Of a stretch of 64,000 nucleotides of DNA, positions 8,383 through 17,282 are shown piece after piece (position 1 is the first letter of the stretch; every line of letters begins with the position of its first letter). Below the pieces are notes generated by a model. That model was not told where the DNA came from. It saw only the letters and a list, made by a program, of their open reading frames with translations, and did not search any database. A program made the translations under genes and the position numbers. This DNA comes from Labrys wisconsinensis (lineage in GTDB: Bacteria > Pseudomonadota > Alphaproteobacteria > Rhizobiales > Labraceae), in the NCBI RefSeq assembly GCF_030814995.1, contig NZ_JAUSVX010000003.1, positions 186,001-250,000 of the forward strand, written 5' to 3'.

Positions 8383-9243
8383 TCACGACGCAGCTTCGGC
8401 GACCTCGTGGAACGCGGCGCGCAGCCTGGCGGCGAGCGGCCCCGGCCTGCCGTCGCCCACCGGCGCGCCGTCGATTCGGATCACGGGGGTGATGACGGCC
8501 GTGGCCGCGGTGATGAAGGCCTCCTGCGCCGCCCTCGCCTCCGCCACGGTGAAGGGGCGCTCGACCACGGTCAGCCCCTCCCGGCGCGCCAGGTCGAGCA
8601 GCGTGGTGCGCGTCACGCCGCGCAGGATGCCGAACTCGGCCGGGCGGGTCACCAGCGTCCGTTCCGGGGTGATGATCCAGGCATTGCTGGCCGCGCCCTC
8701 GGTGACATAGCCCTCCTCGTCGAAGAACCAGGCCTCGCGGGCACCCTGCTCCTTGGCCTTCTGGCGCGCCAGGGCGTTGGGCAGCAGCGAGACCGACTTG
8801 ACGTCGACGCGCTCCCAGCGGTTGTCCGGCGTGGTGATCACCGAAATGCCGGCGGCAGCCGCAGCATCGGCCTTCTGCCGGTCGGTCTGGCGGGCGATGA
8901 CGATCAGCGAGGGCAGCGTGCCCTCGGCCGGGAAGACGAAGTCGCGGCGGGCGGCGCCGCGCGTCACCTGCATGTAGACCAGCCCCTCGACGACGCGGTT
9001 GCGCCGGATGGTTTCTCGCAGAACGACCTTGAGCGCGCTCTCGGCCACCGGCATGGCGATGCGCAGCTCGCGCAGCGAGCGCTTCAGACGCTCCAGATGG
9101 CGCGTCTCGTCGATCATGCGGCCGCGGTGCACCTCGCACACCTCGTAGACGCCGTCGGCGAACTGGAAGCCGCGGTCCTCGACATGCACGCAGGCTTCCC
9201 GCAGCGGGACATAGAGGCCATTGACATAGGCGATGCGGCTCAT
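8383..9243 (-). CDS. dat: D-amino-acid transaminase (class IV aminotransferase)
   Basis: A 286-residue fold-type IV PLP aminotransferase. The PLP lysine is K149 in [12 protein letters not shown]. Other family marks are ADGVYE at 29-34, [11 protein letters not shown] near 95-105 and [10 protein letters not shown]. The D-AAT-like pattern distinguishes it from branched-chain aminotransferases, so it probably interconverts D-alanine and D-glutamate for the cell wall. ATG 9243 gives the standard family length; an in-frame upstream extension to 9342 is Cys/Ser/Ala-rich and unlike the family. It lies upstream of hfq on the same strand, an arrangement common in Hyphomicrobiales. Confidence 0.9.
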   Translation of the reverse strand: MSRIAYVNGLYVPLREACVHVEDRGFQFADGVYEVCEVHRGRMIDETRHLERLKRSLRELRIAMPVAESALKVVLRETIRRNRVVEGLVYMQVTRGAARRDFVFPAEGTLPSLIVIARQTDRQKADAAAAAGISVITTPDNRWERVDVKSVSLLPNALARQKAKEQGAREAWFFDEEGYVTEGAASNAWIITPERTLVTRPAEFGILRGVTRTTLLDLARREGLTVVERPFTVAEARAAQEAFITAATAVITPVIRIDGAPVGDGRPGPLAARLRAAFHEVAEAAS

Positions 9244-9369
9244 GGGCGATCCGAGACAGGATGGAACAGCGGGCGACGCGCATGAAAACCACGTCCTCGC
9301 CGCCGCGCCAAGACCGTGCACGCGGGGGTGCGAGATGTCCACCGGCCTCTCGCGCCCCCCGCCCCGGCC

Positions 9370-10746
9370 TCACGCGGCCTGACGGCCGCGCCCGGCCTCG
9401 ATCTCGTCGAGGATGGCGCCGAGCACCCCCACGAGGTCGTCGATCTGCTGCGCCGACGAGATGAACGGCGGCGCGAGCACCACCGAGGAGCCGAGCGGGC
9501 GGATGATCATGCCGCGCTCGCCGGCCATCCGCGCGATCCGCTCGCCGATGCGCCACTCCCCCGGGCACGGCGCCCTCGTCTCCTTGTCGGACACCATTTC
9601 CAGCGCGCCCATCAGTCCGATGCCGCGCGCCTCGCCGACCAGCGGATGCCGCGCCAGCGTGCGCAGCCCCTCCTGGAAGCGCGCGCCCACGCTGCGGACG
9701 TTCTCCAGGATGCCGTCCTCGGTGATGATGCGAATCGCTTCCAGGGAGATGGCGCAGCCGACGGGATGGCCGCCTGTGGTGAAGCCGTGCGGGAACTCCT
9801 CCCAGGCCTCGCAGGCGGCCGTGACGCGCCGGTCGATCTCCGGCGAGAGCATCACCGCTCCCATCGGGAAATAGCCGGCCGACATGCTCTTGGAGGCGAC
9901 GACGATGTCGGGCAGGAGCCCCACCGCCAGCGATCCCCAGAGCTCGCCCGTGCGGCCGAAGCCGCAGATCACCTCGTCGGCGACGAGCGGGATGCCGTGC
10001 CCGCGCAGGATCGGCTGGATCGCGGCGAAATAGCCGGCCGGCGGCACGATCACGCCGCCGGCGCCCATGACCGGCTCGGCGAACATGCCGGCGATGGTGT
10101 CGGGGCCCTCGGCGCGGATCGTCGCCTCCAGCTCGGCCGCGAGCCGGCGCACGAAGGCGGTCTCGTCCTCGCCCGGCGCCGCGCAGCGCCAGGCGTGCGG
10201 ACAGCCCAGCGTGACGATCTCCGGCCCCGGCAGGCCGAAGGCGCCGACATAGTCCTTGCCCGTCAGGCTGGAGGCCATCACCGTCGCCCCATGATAGGCG
10301 TTGCGGCGGGTGATGAGCTTGCGGCGCCGGGGCTGCCCCTCGCCCGCCCACATCAGCCACAGGAGCTTGACCACCGACTCGTTCGCCTCCGAGCCGGAAT
10401 TGGTGAAGAACACCCGGCTCATCGGCACCGGCGCCAGCGCCAGCATGCGCTCGGCGAGTTCCACCGTCGGCCCGGAATTGCGTCCGAAGAAGGTGTGGTA
10501 GCCCGGAAGGGCCGCATATTGCCGGCGGGCGACCTCGGCGAGGCGTGCCTCGCTGAAGCCGAGCGTCATGTTCCACAGGCCGGAATTGGCCTCGAAATAC
10601 CGACGCCCCGCCGTGTCCTGGACATAGGCCCCCTCCCCCCGGGCGAAGACGACCGGTCCGGCCTCCCGCAGGGACGGCAGGTCGGTGAAGGTATGGAAGA
10701 AGCTGCCGATCTCGCGGCGCTCCCAGGATTGGGCTGGCGCGTTCAT
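9370..10746 (-). CDS. Class III PLP aminotransferase, omega-amino acid/polyamine type
   Basis: A 458-residue class III aminotransferase that moves an amino group from an amine or omega-amino acid to an oxo-acid. PLP-binding D257 lies in [12 protein letters not shown] and the Schiff-base K286 in [15 protein letters not shown]. The NSGSEANE phosphate-binding motif is at 116-123. It is divergent from a PuuA-like glutamine synthetase homologue and an APC permease, which suggests a catabolic role on a diamine, GABA or beta-alanine-like substrate. Substrate cannot be read from sequence. The dyad at 10815-10832 lies in its upstream region. Confidence 0.87.
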   Translation of the reverse strand: MNAPAQSWERREIGSFFHTFTDLPSLREAGPVVFARGEGAYVQDTAGRRYFEANSGLWNMTLGFSEARLAEVARRQYAALPGYHTFFGRNSGPTVELAERMLALAPVPMSRVFFTNSGSEANESVVKLLWLMWAGEGQPRRRKLITRRNAYHGATVMASSLTGKDYVGAFGLPGPEIVTLGCPHAWRCAAPGEDETAFVRRLAAELEATIRAEGPDTIAGMFAEPVMGAGGVIVPPAGYFAAIQPILRGHGIPLVADEVICGFGRTGELWGSLAVGLLPDIVVASKSMSAGYFPMGAVMLSPEIDRRVTAACEAWEEFPHGFTTGGHPVGCAISLEAIRIITEDGILENVRSVGARFQEGLRTLARHPLVGEARGIGLMGALEMVSDKETRAPCPGEWRIGERIARMAGERGMIIRPLGSSVVLAPPFISSAQQIDDLVGVLGAILDEIEAGRGRQAA

Positions 10747-11075
10747 GGGGAAACCTCCGGTCAGTCTGTTGGGATGGTGGTCGTCCGGGATCGGACTGTA
10801 ACGGGCAAAATTGCGTTTTTCAAACTAAAAACACTTTTCTGTCGAACGAACACTTGTGCTCGACATCCGATCGTGCGCAAGATGAGGCCTATCGGTTCCC
10901 AGTCGGTACTGCAGGAGAATCGAGGTGGATTGCAGGAGAATGCGACGCGGATCGCGACCATCCTGCCGAATGCCACGAATGCCTAATTCGCTTGAAAAGC
11001 ACAATGAACAAACGATCTCCTCCCCGCTGCAGGGCACCTGCCGGAAGGAAGGCATCGGACCGAAGGAGCGAGGGA
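10747..11075. other. 329-bp divergent regulatory spacer
   Basis: No gene is seen. The half near the aminotransferase is strikingly AT-rich (about 10803-10845) and contains the dyad GTTTTT-N6-AAAAAC. The half near the glutamine synthetase homologue contains a direct repeat TGCAGGAGAAT at 10910-10920 and 10931-10941, 21 bp apart (two helical turns), which may be a second protein-binding site. Both divergent promoters must lie here. Confidence 0.55.
10815..10832. promoter_or_regulatory. Candidate GntR/FCD operator (TTTTT-N6-AAAAA dyad)
   Basis: GTTTTT (10815-10820), six bases CAAACT, AAAAAC (10827-10832): a perfect inverted repeat 69 bp upstream of the aminotransferase start. A similar TTTTT-N6-AAAAA block occurs upstream of the GntR/FCD gene of the same cluster (15024-15041). 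Assignment to that regulator is inference. Confidence 0.4.
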
Positions 11076-12527
11076 ATGAAGGATGACGCGTTCTCGATGG
11101 GCGGCGGCGTTGGCGTGCTGCCCGGCCCGGCCGCGGGGCGACCGGAGGCGCGGGCGGAGGGCCTCGGCGGCCGGCTCAGCCTGGGCGAGCTGACGCGCGC
11201 CGTCGGCGAGGGCGCCATCGACACGGTGATCGTGGCGATGACGGACATGCAGGGCCGTCTCATCGGCAAGCGCCTGACCGGGCGCTTCTTCCTGGAGACA
11301 CGCTGCGGCCCGCAGCTCTTCTGCGACTATTTCCTGGCCACCGACATGGAGATGACGCAGGTGCCCGGCTACCAGGCGGCGTCCTGGCAGAAGGGCTACG
11401 GCGACTTCGCGCTCGTGCCCGACATGGCGACGCTGCGGGCGCTGCCCTGGCTGCCCGGCACCGCGATCGTGCTGGCTGATGTGACGACGCGCGAGGGCCT
11501 GCCCCTCGTCCACTCACCACGCCAGATGCTGCGCCGGCAGCTCGCCCGGCTGGACGCCCTGGGCCTGGTGGCGGACATGGCCGCCGAGCTCGAGTTCTAC
11601 CTGTTCAACGAGAGCTTCGAGGCGGCCCGCGCCAAGTCCTATCAGGGGCTGAAGGCCTCCAGCTGGTATCCCGAGGACGGCCACATCTTCCAGACCAGCA
11701 AGGACGAGCCCTATATCCGCGCCGTCCGCAACCTGATGGAGCGGGCGGACATTCCCGTCGAGGGCTCCAAGGCCGAATGGAGCGCCGGCCAGCAGGAGAT
11801 CAACCTGCAGCACGCCGAGGCGCTGGAGACCTGCGACCGGCTCGTCCTCTACAAGAACGGCTGCAAGGAGATCGCCCACGGCATGGGCCGGGCGGTCAGC
11901 TTCATGGCCAAGCTCGACGAGTCGGCTGCCGGCAATTCCTGCCACATCCACCTGTCGCTGCGGGAGCGGGCATCGGATCGGCCCGTCTTCGCCGATGCCG
12001 GGGCCCCCGCCGGCATGTCGGAGACCTTCCGGCACTTCCTCGCCGGAGCCATCGCGCATGCGCCCGCCGCGACCTTTTTCTTCGCCCCGAACGTCAATTC
12101 CTACAAGCGTTTCAGCGCCGGGACGTTCGCCCCGACCCGCCTCGCCTGGTCGATCGACAATCGGACGACATCGTTCCGGGTGCTCGGCACGGGCAAGGGC
12201 CTGCGCTTCGAATGCCGGGTGCCGGGCGCGGACGCCAACCCGTATCTCGCCTTCGCCGCGCTGATCGCCGCCGGGCTGGCCGGCCTGGAGCAGCGGCTCG
12301 CCCTGCCGCCGGCCTACGAGGGCGATGCCTATCTCGCCGACGACATGCCCCGCATTCCCGGAACGCTCCATCAGGCGCTGGGGCATCTGGAGCGGTCGGC
12401 GGTGCTGCGCCAGGCCTTCGGCGACGAGGCCTTCGAGCACTACCTCCACTGCGGCCGCTGGGAGCTCGGCGCCTTCGAGCGCGCCGTGACGGACTGGGAA
12501 AGGCTGCGCCTGTTCGAACGGTGCTGA
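11076..12527 (+). CDS. Glutamine synthetase family protein (gamma-glutamylpolyamine synthetase, PuuA-like)
   Basis: A 483-residue member of the glutamine synthetase superfamily. The N-terminal beta-grasp region contains IVAMTDMQGRLIGKRLTG. The catalytic barrel has the metal and ATP ligands in AELEFYLFNESFE, GQQEINLQHAEAL and AGNSCHIHLSL, followed by NSYKR, SIDNRTTSFRV and ECRVPGADANPY. The adenylylation tyrosine motif of GlnA is not seen. In a cluster with a class III aminotransferase and an APC permease, gamma-glutamylation of putrescine or a related amine is likely. ATG 11076 follows a purine-rich leader (GGAGCGAGGG); an open extension upstream to 10854 is unlike the family. Confidence 0.85.
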   Translation: MKDDAFSMGGGVGVLPGPAAGRPEARAEGLGGRLSLGELTRAVGEGAIDTVIVAMTDMQGRLIGKRLTGRFFLETRCGPQLFCDYFLATDMEMTQVPGYQAASWQKGYGDFALVPDMATLRALPWLPGTAIVLADVTTREGLPLVHSPRQMLRRQLARLDALGLVADMAAELEFYLFNESFEAARAKSYQGLKASSWYPEDGHIFQTSKDEPYIRAVRNLMERADIPVEGSKAEWSAGQQEINLQHAEALETCDRLVLYKNGCKEIAHGMGRAVSFMAKLDESAAGNSCHIHLSLRERASDRPVFADAGAPAGMSETFRHFLAGAIAHAPAATFFFAPNVNSYKRFSAGTFAPTRLAWSIDNRTTSFRVLGTGKGLRFECRVPGADANPYLAFAALIAAGLAGLEQRLALPPAYEGDAYLADDMPRIPGTLHQALGHLERSAVLRQAFGDEAFEHYLHCGRWELGAFERAVTDWERLRLFERC

Positions 12528-12593
12528 CGCCGCACGGCCAGACCGAAGAGGGCCGAAGCCCCGCACGACGCCCCGCAAACCAGAGGTGACACG

Positions 12594-14033
12594 ATGACGA
12601 CCCCGCATGCCGAATCCCCAGCCGCGCCGGGCCTGCAGGCCGGCGCCATCCGGGTCTGGGAAAGCGTCCTGATCTCGATTGCGGCCTCGGCGCCCGGCCA
12701 GGCCACGGCGGTATCCCTGGGCCTCCTGATCCCGGCCACCGCCTATGCCGGCGGGCTATCCATCCTCGCCACCACGGCGGCGATGCTCGCCATCGCCTGG
12801 TCCTATCACCGGCTCAACATGTGGCACCAGAACGCCGGCGGAGCCTATGCCTGGGTCGGCCGGGCGGTCAGTCCCTATCTCGGCTATCTCGTCGGCTGCA
12901 TCATGCTGGCCGGCTATGTGCTCGGCACGGTCAGCGACATCCTGCCGATCGGCCCCTCCGTCCTCACCCTGCTGGGCTTCGCCGACGTCTCCAACGCCTG
13001 GGGCGAGGCGCTGTCCGCCACCATCCTGGGCGGGATCACCATGGTCTATGCGGTGGTCGGCATCCACGTGACCGCCCGCTTCCAGACCGTGATCTCGCTG
13101 ATCGAGCACGCCATCCTGATCAGCTTCTGCGTCGTCGGCGTCACTGTCGTCTTCGTCCTGAAGCGCGAGGGCACGGTGACGCCGAGCTGGGACTGGCTGA
13201 TGCCCTCCGGGATCGCCGGCGGCGGCAGCATCGTCGCCGGCATGATCATCGCCGTCTATCTCTTCACCGGCTGGGACACCTCGATCTATCTCAACGAGGA
13301 GACCGAGCGGCCGGAGGTCAACCCGGGCAAGGCGGCGATCTGGTCGGTCGCCATCCTCGGCGTCTACTACGCCGTCCTCGTCGTCTCGCTGCAGGGCGCG
13401 GCCTCGCTGAAGGACATCGCCGCCCACCAGGACTCGGCGCTGATCTTCATCGCCCACCAGCTCGTCGGCTCGCCCTGGGACAAGGTCATGGCCTTCGCCA
13501 TCGTGCTGTCGATCCTCGGCACGACGCAGGCCTTCCTGGTCGCCGCGGCCCGGATCTCCTTCGCCATGAGCCGCGACGGCCTGCTGCCGGCCTCCCTGGG
13601 CGAGATCAGCCGGACCTACCGGACCCCGGCCAAGGCGACGATCGTCTTCGGCGTGGTGATGATCGCCGCCACCTGGGTCTACGTCTTCGTCTCCTCGGTC
13701 AGCGGGGCCTTCGACGCAGTGGTGAGCTGCGTCGGCGTGATGTTCGCGCTGTTCTACGCGGTGACCGGCCTGACCACGAGCTGGGCGTTCCGCCGCATCG
13801 TCACGGCGAGCTTCGGCAACCTGGTCAGCCTCGGCCTCGTGCCGCTGCTCGGCGCGGCGACGCTGCTCTATGTCGCCGCGTGCTCGACCGTCGAGCTGGA
13901 CCCGATGGCGCTGTGGTCGCTGATCGCCATCACGGCCGCGAGCGTCCTCGGCATGGTGGTCGCGCGGCTGAGGGCCGGGGCGGCGTTCTTCCGGCTCGGC
14001 CCGGACGCCGCGCTGGGCACCCAGGAAACCTGA
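12594..14033 (+). CDS. APC family amino acid/polyamine permease
   Basis: A 479-residue integral membrane permease of the amino acid-polyamine-organocation superfamily with about 12 predicted spans. The N-terminal unwound-helix region reads LISIAASAPGQATAVSLGL and TM3 to 4 carries QNAGGAYAWVGRAV, both typical of APC proteins. Cytoplasmic ends are short. It begins 66 bp after the glutamine synthetase homologue behind a clear ribosome-binding site (AGAGGTGACACG before ATG), so the two should be one transcript. It probably imports the amine that the synthetase and aminotransferase degrade. Confidence 0.88.
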   Translation: MTTPHAESPAAPGLQAGAIRVWESVLISIAASAPGQATAVSLGLLIPATAYAGGLSILATTAAMLAIAWSYHRLNMWHQNAGGAYAWVGRAVSPYLGYLVGCIMLAGYVLGTVSDILPIGPSVLTLLGFADVSNAWGEALSATILGGITMVYAVVGIHVTARFQTVISLIEHAILISFCVVGVTVVFVLKREGTVTPSWDWLMPSGIAGGGSIVAGMIIAVYLFTGWDTSIYLNEETERPEVNPGKAAIWSVAILGVYYAVLVVSLQGAASLKDIAAHQDSALIFIAHQLVGSPWDKVMAFAIVLSILGTTQAFLVAAARISFAMSRDGLLPASLGEISRTYRTPAKATIVFGVVMIAATWVYVFVSSVSGAFDAVVSCVGVMFALFYAVTGLTTSWAFRRIVTASFGNLVSLGLVPLLGAATLLYVAACSTVELDPMALWSLIAITAASVLGMVVARLRAGAAFFRLGPDAALGTQET

Positions 14034-14053
14034 CGGGTCGGCGGACCGGCCGA

Positions 14054-14962
14054 TCAATCCTCGTGCAGGCGCACCCGGCCGGTCCGGACCAGTTCCAGGT
14101 CGTCGCTCAGATGCAGGAAGGTTTCGCGTTCCGAGACCTGCAGATGGACGCGCATCAGGGCCGAGGCGAGCTGTCGGTCGCCCGTCAGCACCGCGGCGAT
14201 GATGCCGCGATGCTCGACCATCGAGTGCCGGATCCGCTCGAGCCGGATGAAGCCGATATATTCGTTGACGCGGCGGATGTTGTTCTGCCGCTCGATCGCG
14301 TGGGTCAGGTACTGGCTGTTCGCTCCGCGCGCGACCAGGGCGTGAAACCGGGCGTCGAGGTCGAACAGCCGCCGCCGCGCCATCCCGTCGATCGCCTCGA
14401 TGGCTTCGGCGTGCTCCCGGTCCAGCGCCTGCAACGCCCCGGCGTCGGGGGCATAGGCGTCGGACAGGATCGCCGCCGGCTCGACGATCTGGCGGAAGCG
14501 GTAGCTGTCGGCCAGCGCCGCCGGGCCGACATCCGCAAAGATCCAGCCGCGGCCGAAGGAGGGCTCGACGAGCTGGTCACGCATCAGCCGCCGCAGCGTC
14601 GAGACCAGCGTCCCGTGCGGCACGCCGTAACGCTGCATCAGCGCCCGCTCGCTGATCACGGCGTCGAGCGCGCCCAGCGCCATGTCGCGCATCACCCGGT
14701 CGTCGAGCGACCCGCCGTCCGCGGCTTCGAAGGCTTTCTTCTCCTGCGAAAAACGCAGCAGACGGAAGCCGCGGCGCGGCTGGTACTCGACCACGCCCTC
14801 GGCCGCGAGCTGCAGCAGCACCTCGCGCACCGGCGTCCGCGATACGCCCAGCTGGTCGGCGATCTCGGCCTCGTTGACCCGGTCGCCGGGCGTGAGCGCG
14901 CGGGAAAACTGGACGTCGAGGTGGTCCCGGATCCGGGCCTGGAGAGGGGTCAGCGCAATCAC
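14054..14962 (-). CDS. GntR family regulator with FCD domain
   Basis: A 302-residue FadR-type regulator. The winged helix-turn-helix (about residues 5-72) contains GDRVNEAEIADQLGVSRTPV and ends QPRRGFRLL. The all-alpha FCD effector domain follows, with ARFHALVARGANSQYL and the late HRGIIAAVLTGD helix carrying the usual Asp and His metal ligands. Start GTG 14962 is chosen because AAGGA lies ten bases upstream and the protein then begins in family register. A longer frame to 15199 would read through the candidate operator. It converges on the APC permease and probably represses the amine cluster and itself. Confidence 0.85.
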   Translation of the reverse strand: MIALTPLQARIRDHLDVQFSRALTPGDRVNEAEIADQLGVSRTPVREVLLQLAAEGVVEYQPRRGFRLLRFSQEKKAFEAADGGSLDDRVMRDMALGALDAVISERALMQRYGVPHGTLVSTLRRLMRDQLVEPSFGRGWIFADVGPAALADSYRFRQIVEPAAILSDAYAPDAGALQALDREHAEAIEAIDGMARRRLFDLDARFHALVARGANSQYLTHAIERQNNIRRVNEYIGFIRLERIRHSMVEHRGIIAAVLTGDRQLASALMRVHLQVSERETFLHLSDDLELVRTGRVRLHED

Positions 14963-15023
14963 GAGGCCGGCATCCTTGCTTCGCCACAACGCCCGGACGC
15001 GGGTGCTGCATCCGGGCGCGATG

Positions 15024-15041
15024 CTTTTTACCACAAAAAAA
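15024..15041. promoter_or_regulatory. Candidate autoregulatory operator of the GntR/FCD gene
   Basis: CTTTTT (15024-15029), ACCACA, then AAAAAA (15036-15041), inside a wider imperfect dyad of about 15018-15049 (GCGATGC... / ...ACGCTTCGC). It is 61 bp upstream of the chosen GTG start and resembles the dyad in the aminotransferase/synthetase spacer. A short A/T block of this sort can match by chance, so confidence is modest. Confidence 0.35.
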
Positions 15042-15204
15042 CGCTTCGCCTGAGGGCGTCTTGCATTGAGGCTGCCCGGGGGGTGCCCGAGCCTTGGGCC
15101 GTGCATGTCTGCGCGAGGCTCGAAAGATCGAACGCGGTCACCACCCCATGCTATGGTCAGGCGACGAGCGCCTGAGGAAACCGAACCGACAAGGAGCACA
15201 GCCG

Positions 15205-15726
15205 ATGGCGATGACCCGGAAGGAGGAAGCGCGGGCCCTGAATGCGGACGAGCGTGAGCTGGTGGAAAAGTCCCATCATCCGGCGCTGCAGAGCCTGCCC
15301 GACGCGGAGTTGTCCCACCTGGTGAAGCTGGTGCGCGAGCGGCGCGAGAAGGCGAAGACGCAGGCCGACCGCCGCCGCCGGGAGATGCGTGGCAAGGCGG
15401 CGCCGAAGGGCGCCGCGCCGTCGAAGGAGGACGGAGGCTCCAAGCTGAAGCTGGCCGTCCTGGCGATGGCGGTGCGGCGGCTGAACGGCGAAGTCGAGCG
15501 CCGCAACCGGATGGCCGCCAGCGTTGCGCTGGTCGCCAGCGCGCAAAAGGCCCTGGCGATGAAGCAGGCTGCGGAGAAGACCAGCCCGGCCCTCAACAGC
15601 CGGCACGCCCATGAGGGTATGCGCGCGGTCGCGAGCCAACGCCGGCAGGACCTGATCCGCCCGATGGAGCTCGGCCGCCTGCGCAAGGCTGCGAGCGTCG
15701 CCCAGGCGAAGCGGGACGGACGTTAG
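15205..15726 (+). CDS. Hypothetical basic, helix-rich protein
   Basis: A 173-residue protein I do not recognise. It is rich in Lys, Arg, Glu and Ala with no signal peptide or membrane span. The N-terminal third is a charged helical segment (ADERELVEKSHHPALQSLPD, then KLVRERREKAKTQADRRRRE), the middle is a Lys/Pro/Ala linker, and the C-terminal half is again helical (AMAVRRLNGEVERRNRM). The high positive charge and probable coiled coil would fit a nucleic-acid-binding or nucleoid-associated protein, but that is only an impression. The start is well supported: AAGGAG sits eight bases before ATG 15205. It stands alone, divergent from the GntR gene. Confidence 0.75.
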   Translation: MAMTRKEEARALNADERELVEKSHHPALQSLPDAELSHLVKLVRERREKAKTQADRRRREMRGKAAPKGAAPSKEDGGSKLKLAVLAMAVRRLNGEVERRNRMAASVALVASAQKALAMKQAAEKTSPALNSRHAHEGMRAVASQRRQDLIRPMELGRLRKAASVAQAKRDGR

Positions 15727-15768
15727 GCGTTGTCCACAAATAAGTGCTTCAGATGATAAGGGCACGAT

Positions 15769-15804
15769 CCCCTCTCCCGGCTGGGAGAGGGGCAGGGGTG
15801 AGGG
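15769..15804 (+). repeat. CCTCTCCC/GGGAGAGG dyad repeat, copy 1
   Basis: The unit contains the near-perfect hairpin CCCCTCTCCCGG-CT-GGGAGAGGGG followed by a tail GCAGGGGTGAGGG. It lies in the 266-bp spacer after the 173-residue basic protein. Elements of this sequence are scattered in many Hyphomicrobiales genomes. The second copy, inverted, is 77 bp away, so the two units face each other. Confidence 0.8.
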
Positions 15805-15881
15805 TCTAAACGCGTCACCAGCAAAATGCAGGCTCAAGCAACGGCAGGTAAAACGCTCCTCTCTTTCCGGTAATGCTCAGT

Positions 15882-15917
15882 CCCTCACCCCTGCCCCTCT
15901 CCCGGCCGGGAGAGGGG
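15882..15917 (-). repeat. CCTCTCCC/GGGAGAGG dyad repeat, copy 2 (inverted)
   Basis: The same 36-bp unit in opposite orientation: tail CCCTCACCCCTGC followed by the hairpin CCCTCTCCCGGCCGGGAGAGGG. With copy 1 it can form either two small hairpins or one long stem enclosing 77 bp. The position between converging genes (15205-15726 and 15993-16448) fits a bidirectional transcript-end role. Confidence 0.8.
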
Positions 15918-15992
15918 TTCCCCGCGCTACTTCGATTCATTTATTCGCCAACGTTTCCTTAGGGCGAGGAGCCATCATCGGCGAGGCATCCG

Positions 15993-16448
15993 TCACTCCC
16001 AGGTCCTGAGATAGGCCATGGCTTCGCTCAGCACCTCGTGGGCAAGGCGCGCGAGGCCGCCGGGCGCAACGATCATCACGCGCTGCACCGTGTTGGCGTT
16101 GTAGAGGCTGACCATGAAGTCCTCGATCGAGAGGCGGCCATACGCCTCGATCGGGACCGCGACGGCACGCGTCTCGAGGCGGGGGCCATCGGGCGCCGCG
16201 GCGCAGAGATCGAAGATCAGGCCGAGCGCCGGCTCCTCGCTCCTCAGCCGCGCGCGGAAGGCGAGGACGTCTTCCGCATGGAACACCCGGGCCGGCGCCG
16301 CCCACCGCAGGGCTTCGAACGCGTGATCGCAGACATTGTCGACGAGCACCGCGACCAGCAGCGTCTTGCGCGAGGACAGCGGGTGCGCGCGGGCAGCGGC
16401 AAAGGCTTCCTCGATCTGCGCGAACGCACCGGCGAGCGCCTGCGACAT
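15993..16448 (-). CDS. Hypothetical protein downstream of a dienelactone hydrolase
   Basis: A 151-residue protein I do not recognise (161 if it starts at TTG 16478, which overlaps the stop of the upstream hydrolase and would allow translational coupling). No signal peptide or membrane span. The sequence looks like a compact alpha/beta protein: KTLLVAVLVDNVCDHAFEAL, then GLIFDLCAAAPDG and VQRVMIVAPGGLARL resemble alternating strands and helices. The close same-strand position after the hydrolase suggests a joint transcript. No function is proposed. Confidence 0.6.
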   Translation of the reverse strand: MSQALAGAFAQIEEAFAAARAHPLSSRKTLLVAVLVDNVCDHAFEALRWAAPARVFHAEDVLAFRARLRSEEPALGLIFDLCAAAPDGPRLETRAVAVPIEAYGRLSIEDFMVSLYNANTVQRVMIVAPGGLARLAHEVLSEAMAYLRTWE

Positions 16449-16474
16449 CGGTGCCGCCCGGGCGAGGCCGCCGT

Positions 16475-17146
16475 TCAAGCCAGGTGCTGCGCGAAGAAGG
16501 CGAGCGTCCGGGCGTTGGCCTTCACGGCGCTGGCCTCGTCATAGACCTGCCGGTCGCTGTTGCAGAAGCCATGGCCGGCTGGATAGAGATAGATCGGCAC
16601 GCCGGGGTAGCGCTTGCGCAGCGCCTCCACCTGGTCGAGCGGGATGCCGGTGTCGTTCTCGCCGAAATGGGCCTCCAGCGGAATCTTCGGCGCGAGCTCA
16701 ATATAGTTCGGCACACCGCCGCCATAATAGGCCGACGCCGCGGAGAGGCCGAGACCGGCATGGGCCGCGCGCCAGGTCAGGGCGCCGCCGAAGCAATAGC
16801 CGGTGACGCCGACCTTGCCGGCGCTCGCGGCCTCGTGCACCGCGGCTTCGACGTCGATGAGGGCCTTGGTCGGGTCGAACGCCTTCATGAGCTGCCCGAC
16901 CGTCGCGAAATGATCCGGGCCGTAGTTCTCGCTCTCGAAGCCGTAGTCCAGGCGGTCCATCGTCGCCGGCGCGACACAGAGATAACCCTCGCGCGCATAG
17001 CGCTCGACCTCGCTGCGGATCCAGCTGTTGAGGCCCCACACCTCCTGCAGCAGCACCACGCCGCCCTTTGGCTTGCCGCTCGGCGCCGCCCTGTAGGCGT
17101 TGAGCGAAAAGCCATCCACCGTCGTCAGTTTGATCCGTTCGCCCAT
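16475..17146 (-). CDS. Dienelactone hydrolase family protein
   Basis: A 223-residue alpha/beta hydrolase of the dienelactone hydrolase (carboxymethylenebutenolidase) family. The catalytic triad is visible: C118 in the nucleophile elbow GYCFGG, D165 in FGENDTGIP and H192 in PAGHGFCN; E35 in LLQEVWGLN corresponds to the active-site glutamate of the family. Length is standard. No chlorocatechol or other aromatic-ring genes are near, so the substrate is open; many such homologues act on other lactones or esters. It is followed at once by the hypothetical gene at 15993. Confidence 0.88.
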   Translation of the reverse strand: MGERIKLTTVDGFSLNAYRAAPSGKPKGGVVLLQEVWGLNSWIRSEVERYAREGYLCVAPATMDRLDYGFESENYGPDHFATVGQLMKAFDPTKALIDVEAAVHEAASAGKVGVTGYCFGGALTWRAAHAGLGLSAASAYYGGGVPNYIELAPKIPLEAHFGENDTGIPLDQVEALRKRYPGVPIYLYPAGHGFCNSDRQVYDEASAVKANARTLAFFAQHLA

Positions 17147-17282
17147 GTCGCCTGCTCCGATCCAGATGGAACCGGCGATACCAGACGCAATGCGTTCGTC
17201 CTCTGCAAGCGCAGACGCTTCACAGTGGAGTGATCGCGCAAGGCGACCCCTGTGGGATCGTCAGAACATGACGCCGGGCAGG

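Noticed and set aside
7898-10576. An 892-codon open frame covering hfq and the two aminotransferase genes
   Set aside because: Only its last 85 codons are a real protein (Hfq). The rest is low-complexity Arg/Ala/Gly sequence in a second frame of the aminotransferase genes, an effect of high GC.
12821-15175. A 784-codon plus-strand frame through the permease and antisense to the GntR gene
   Set aside because: It is Arg/Gly/Asp low-complexity throughout, while convincing proteins occupy the other frames.
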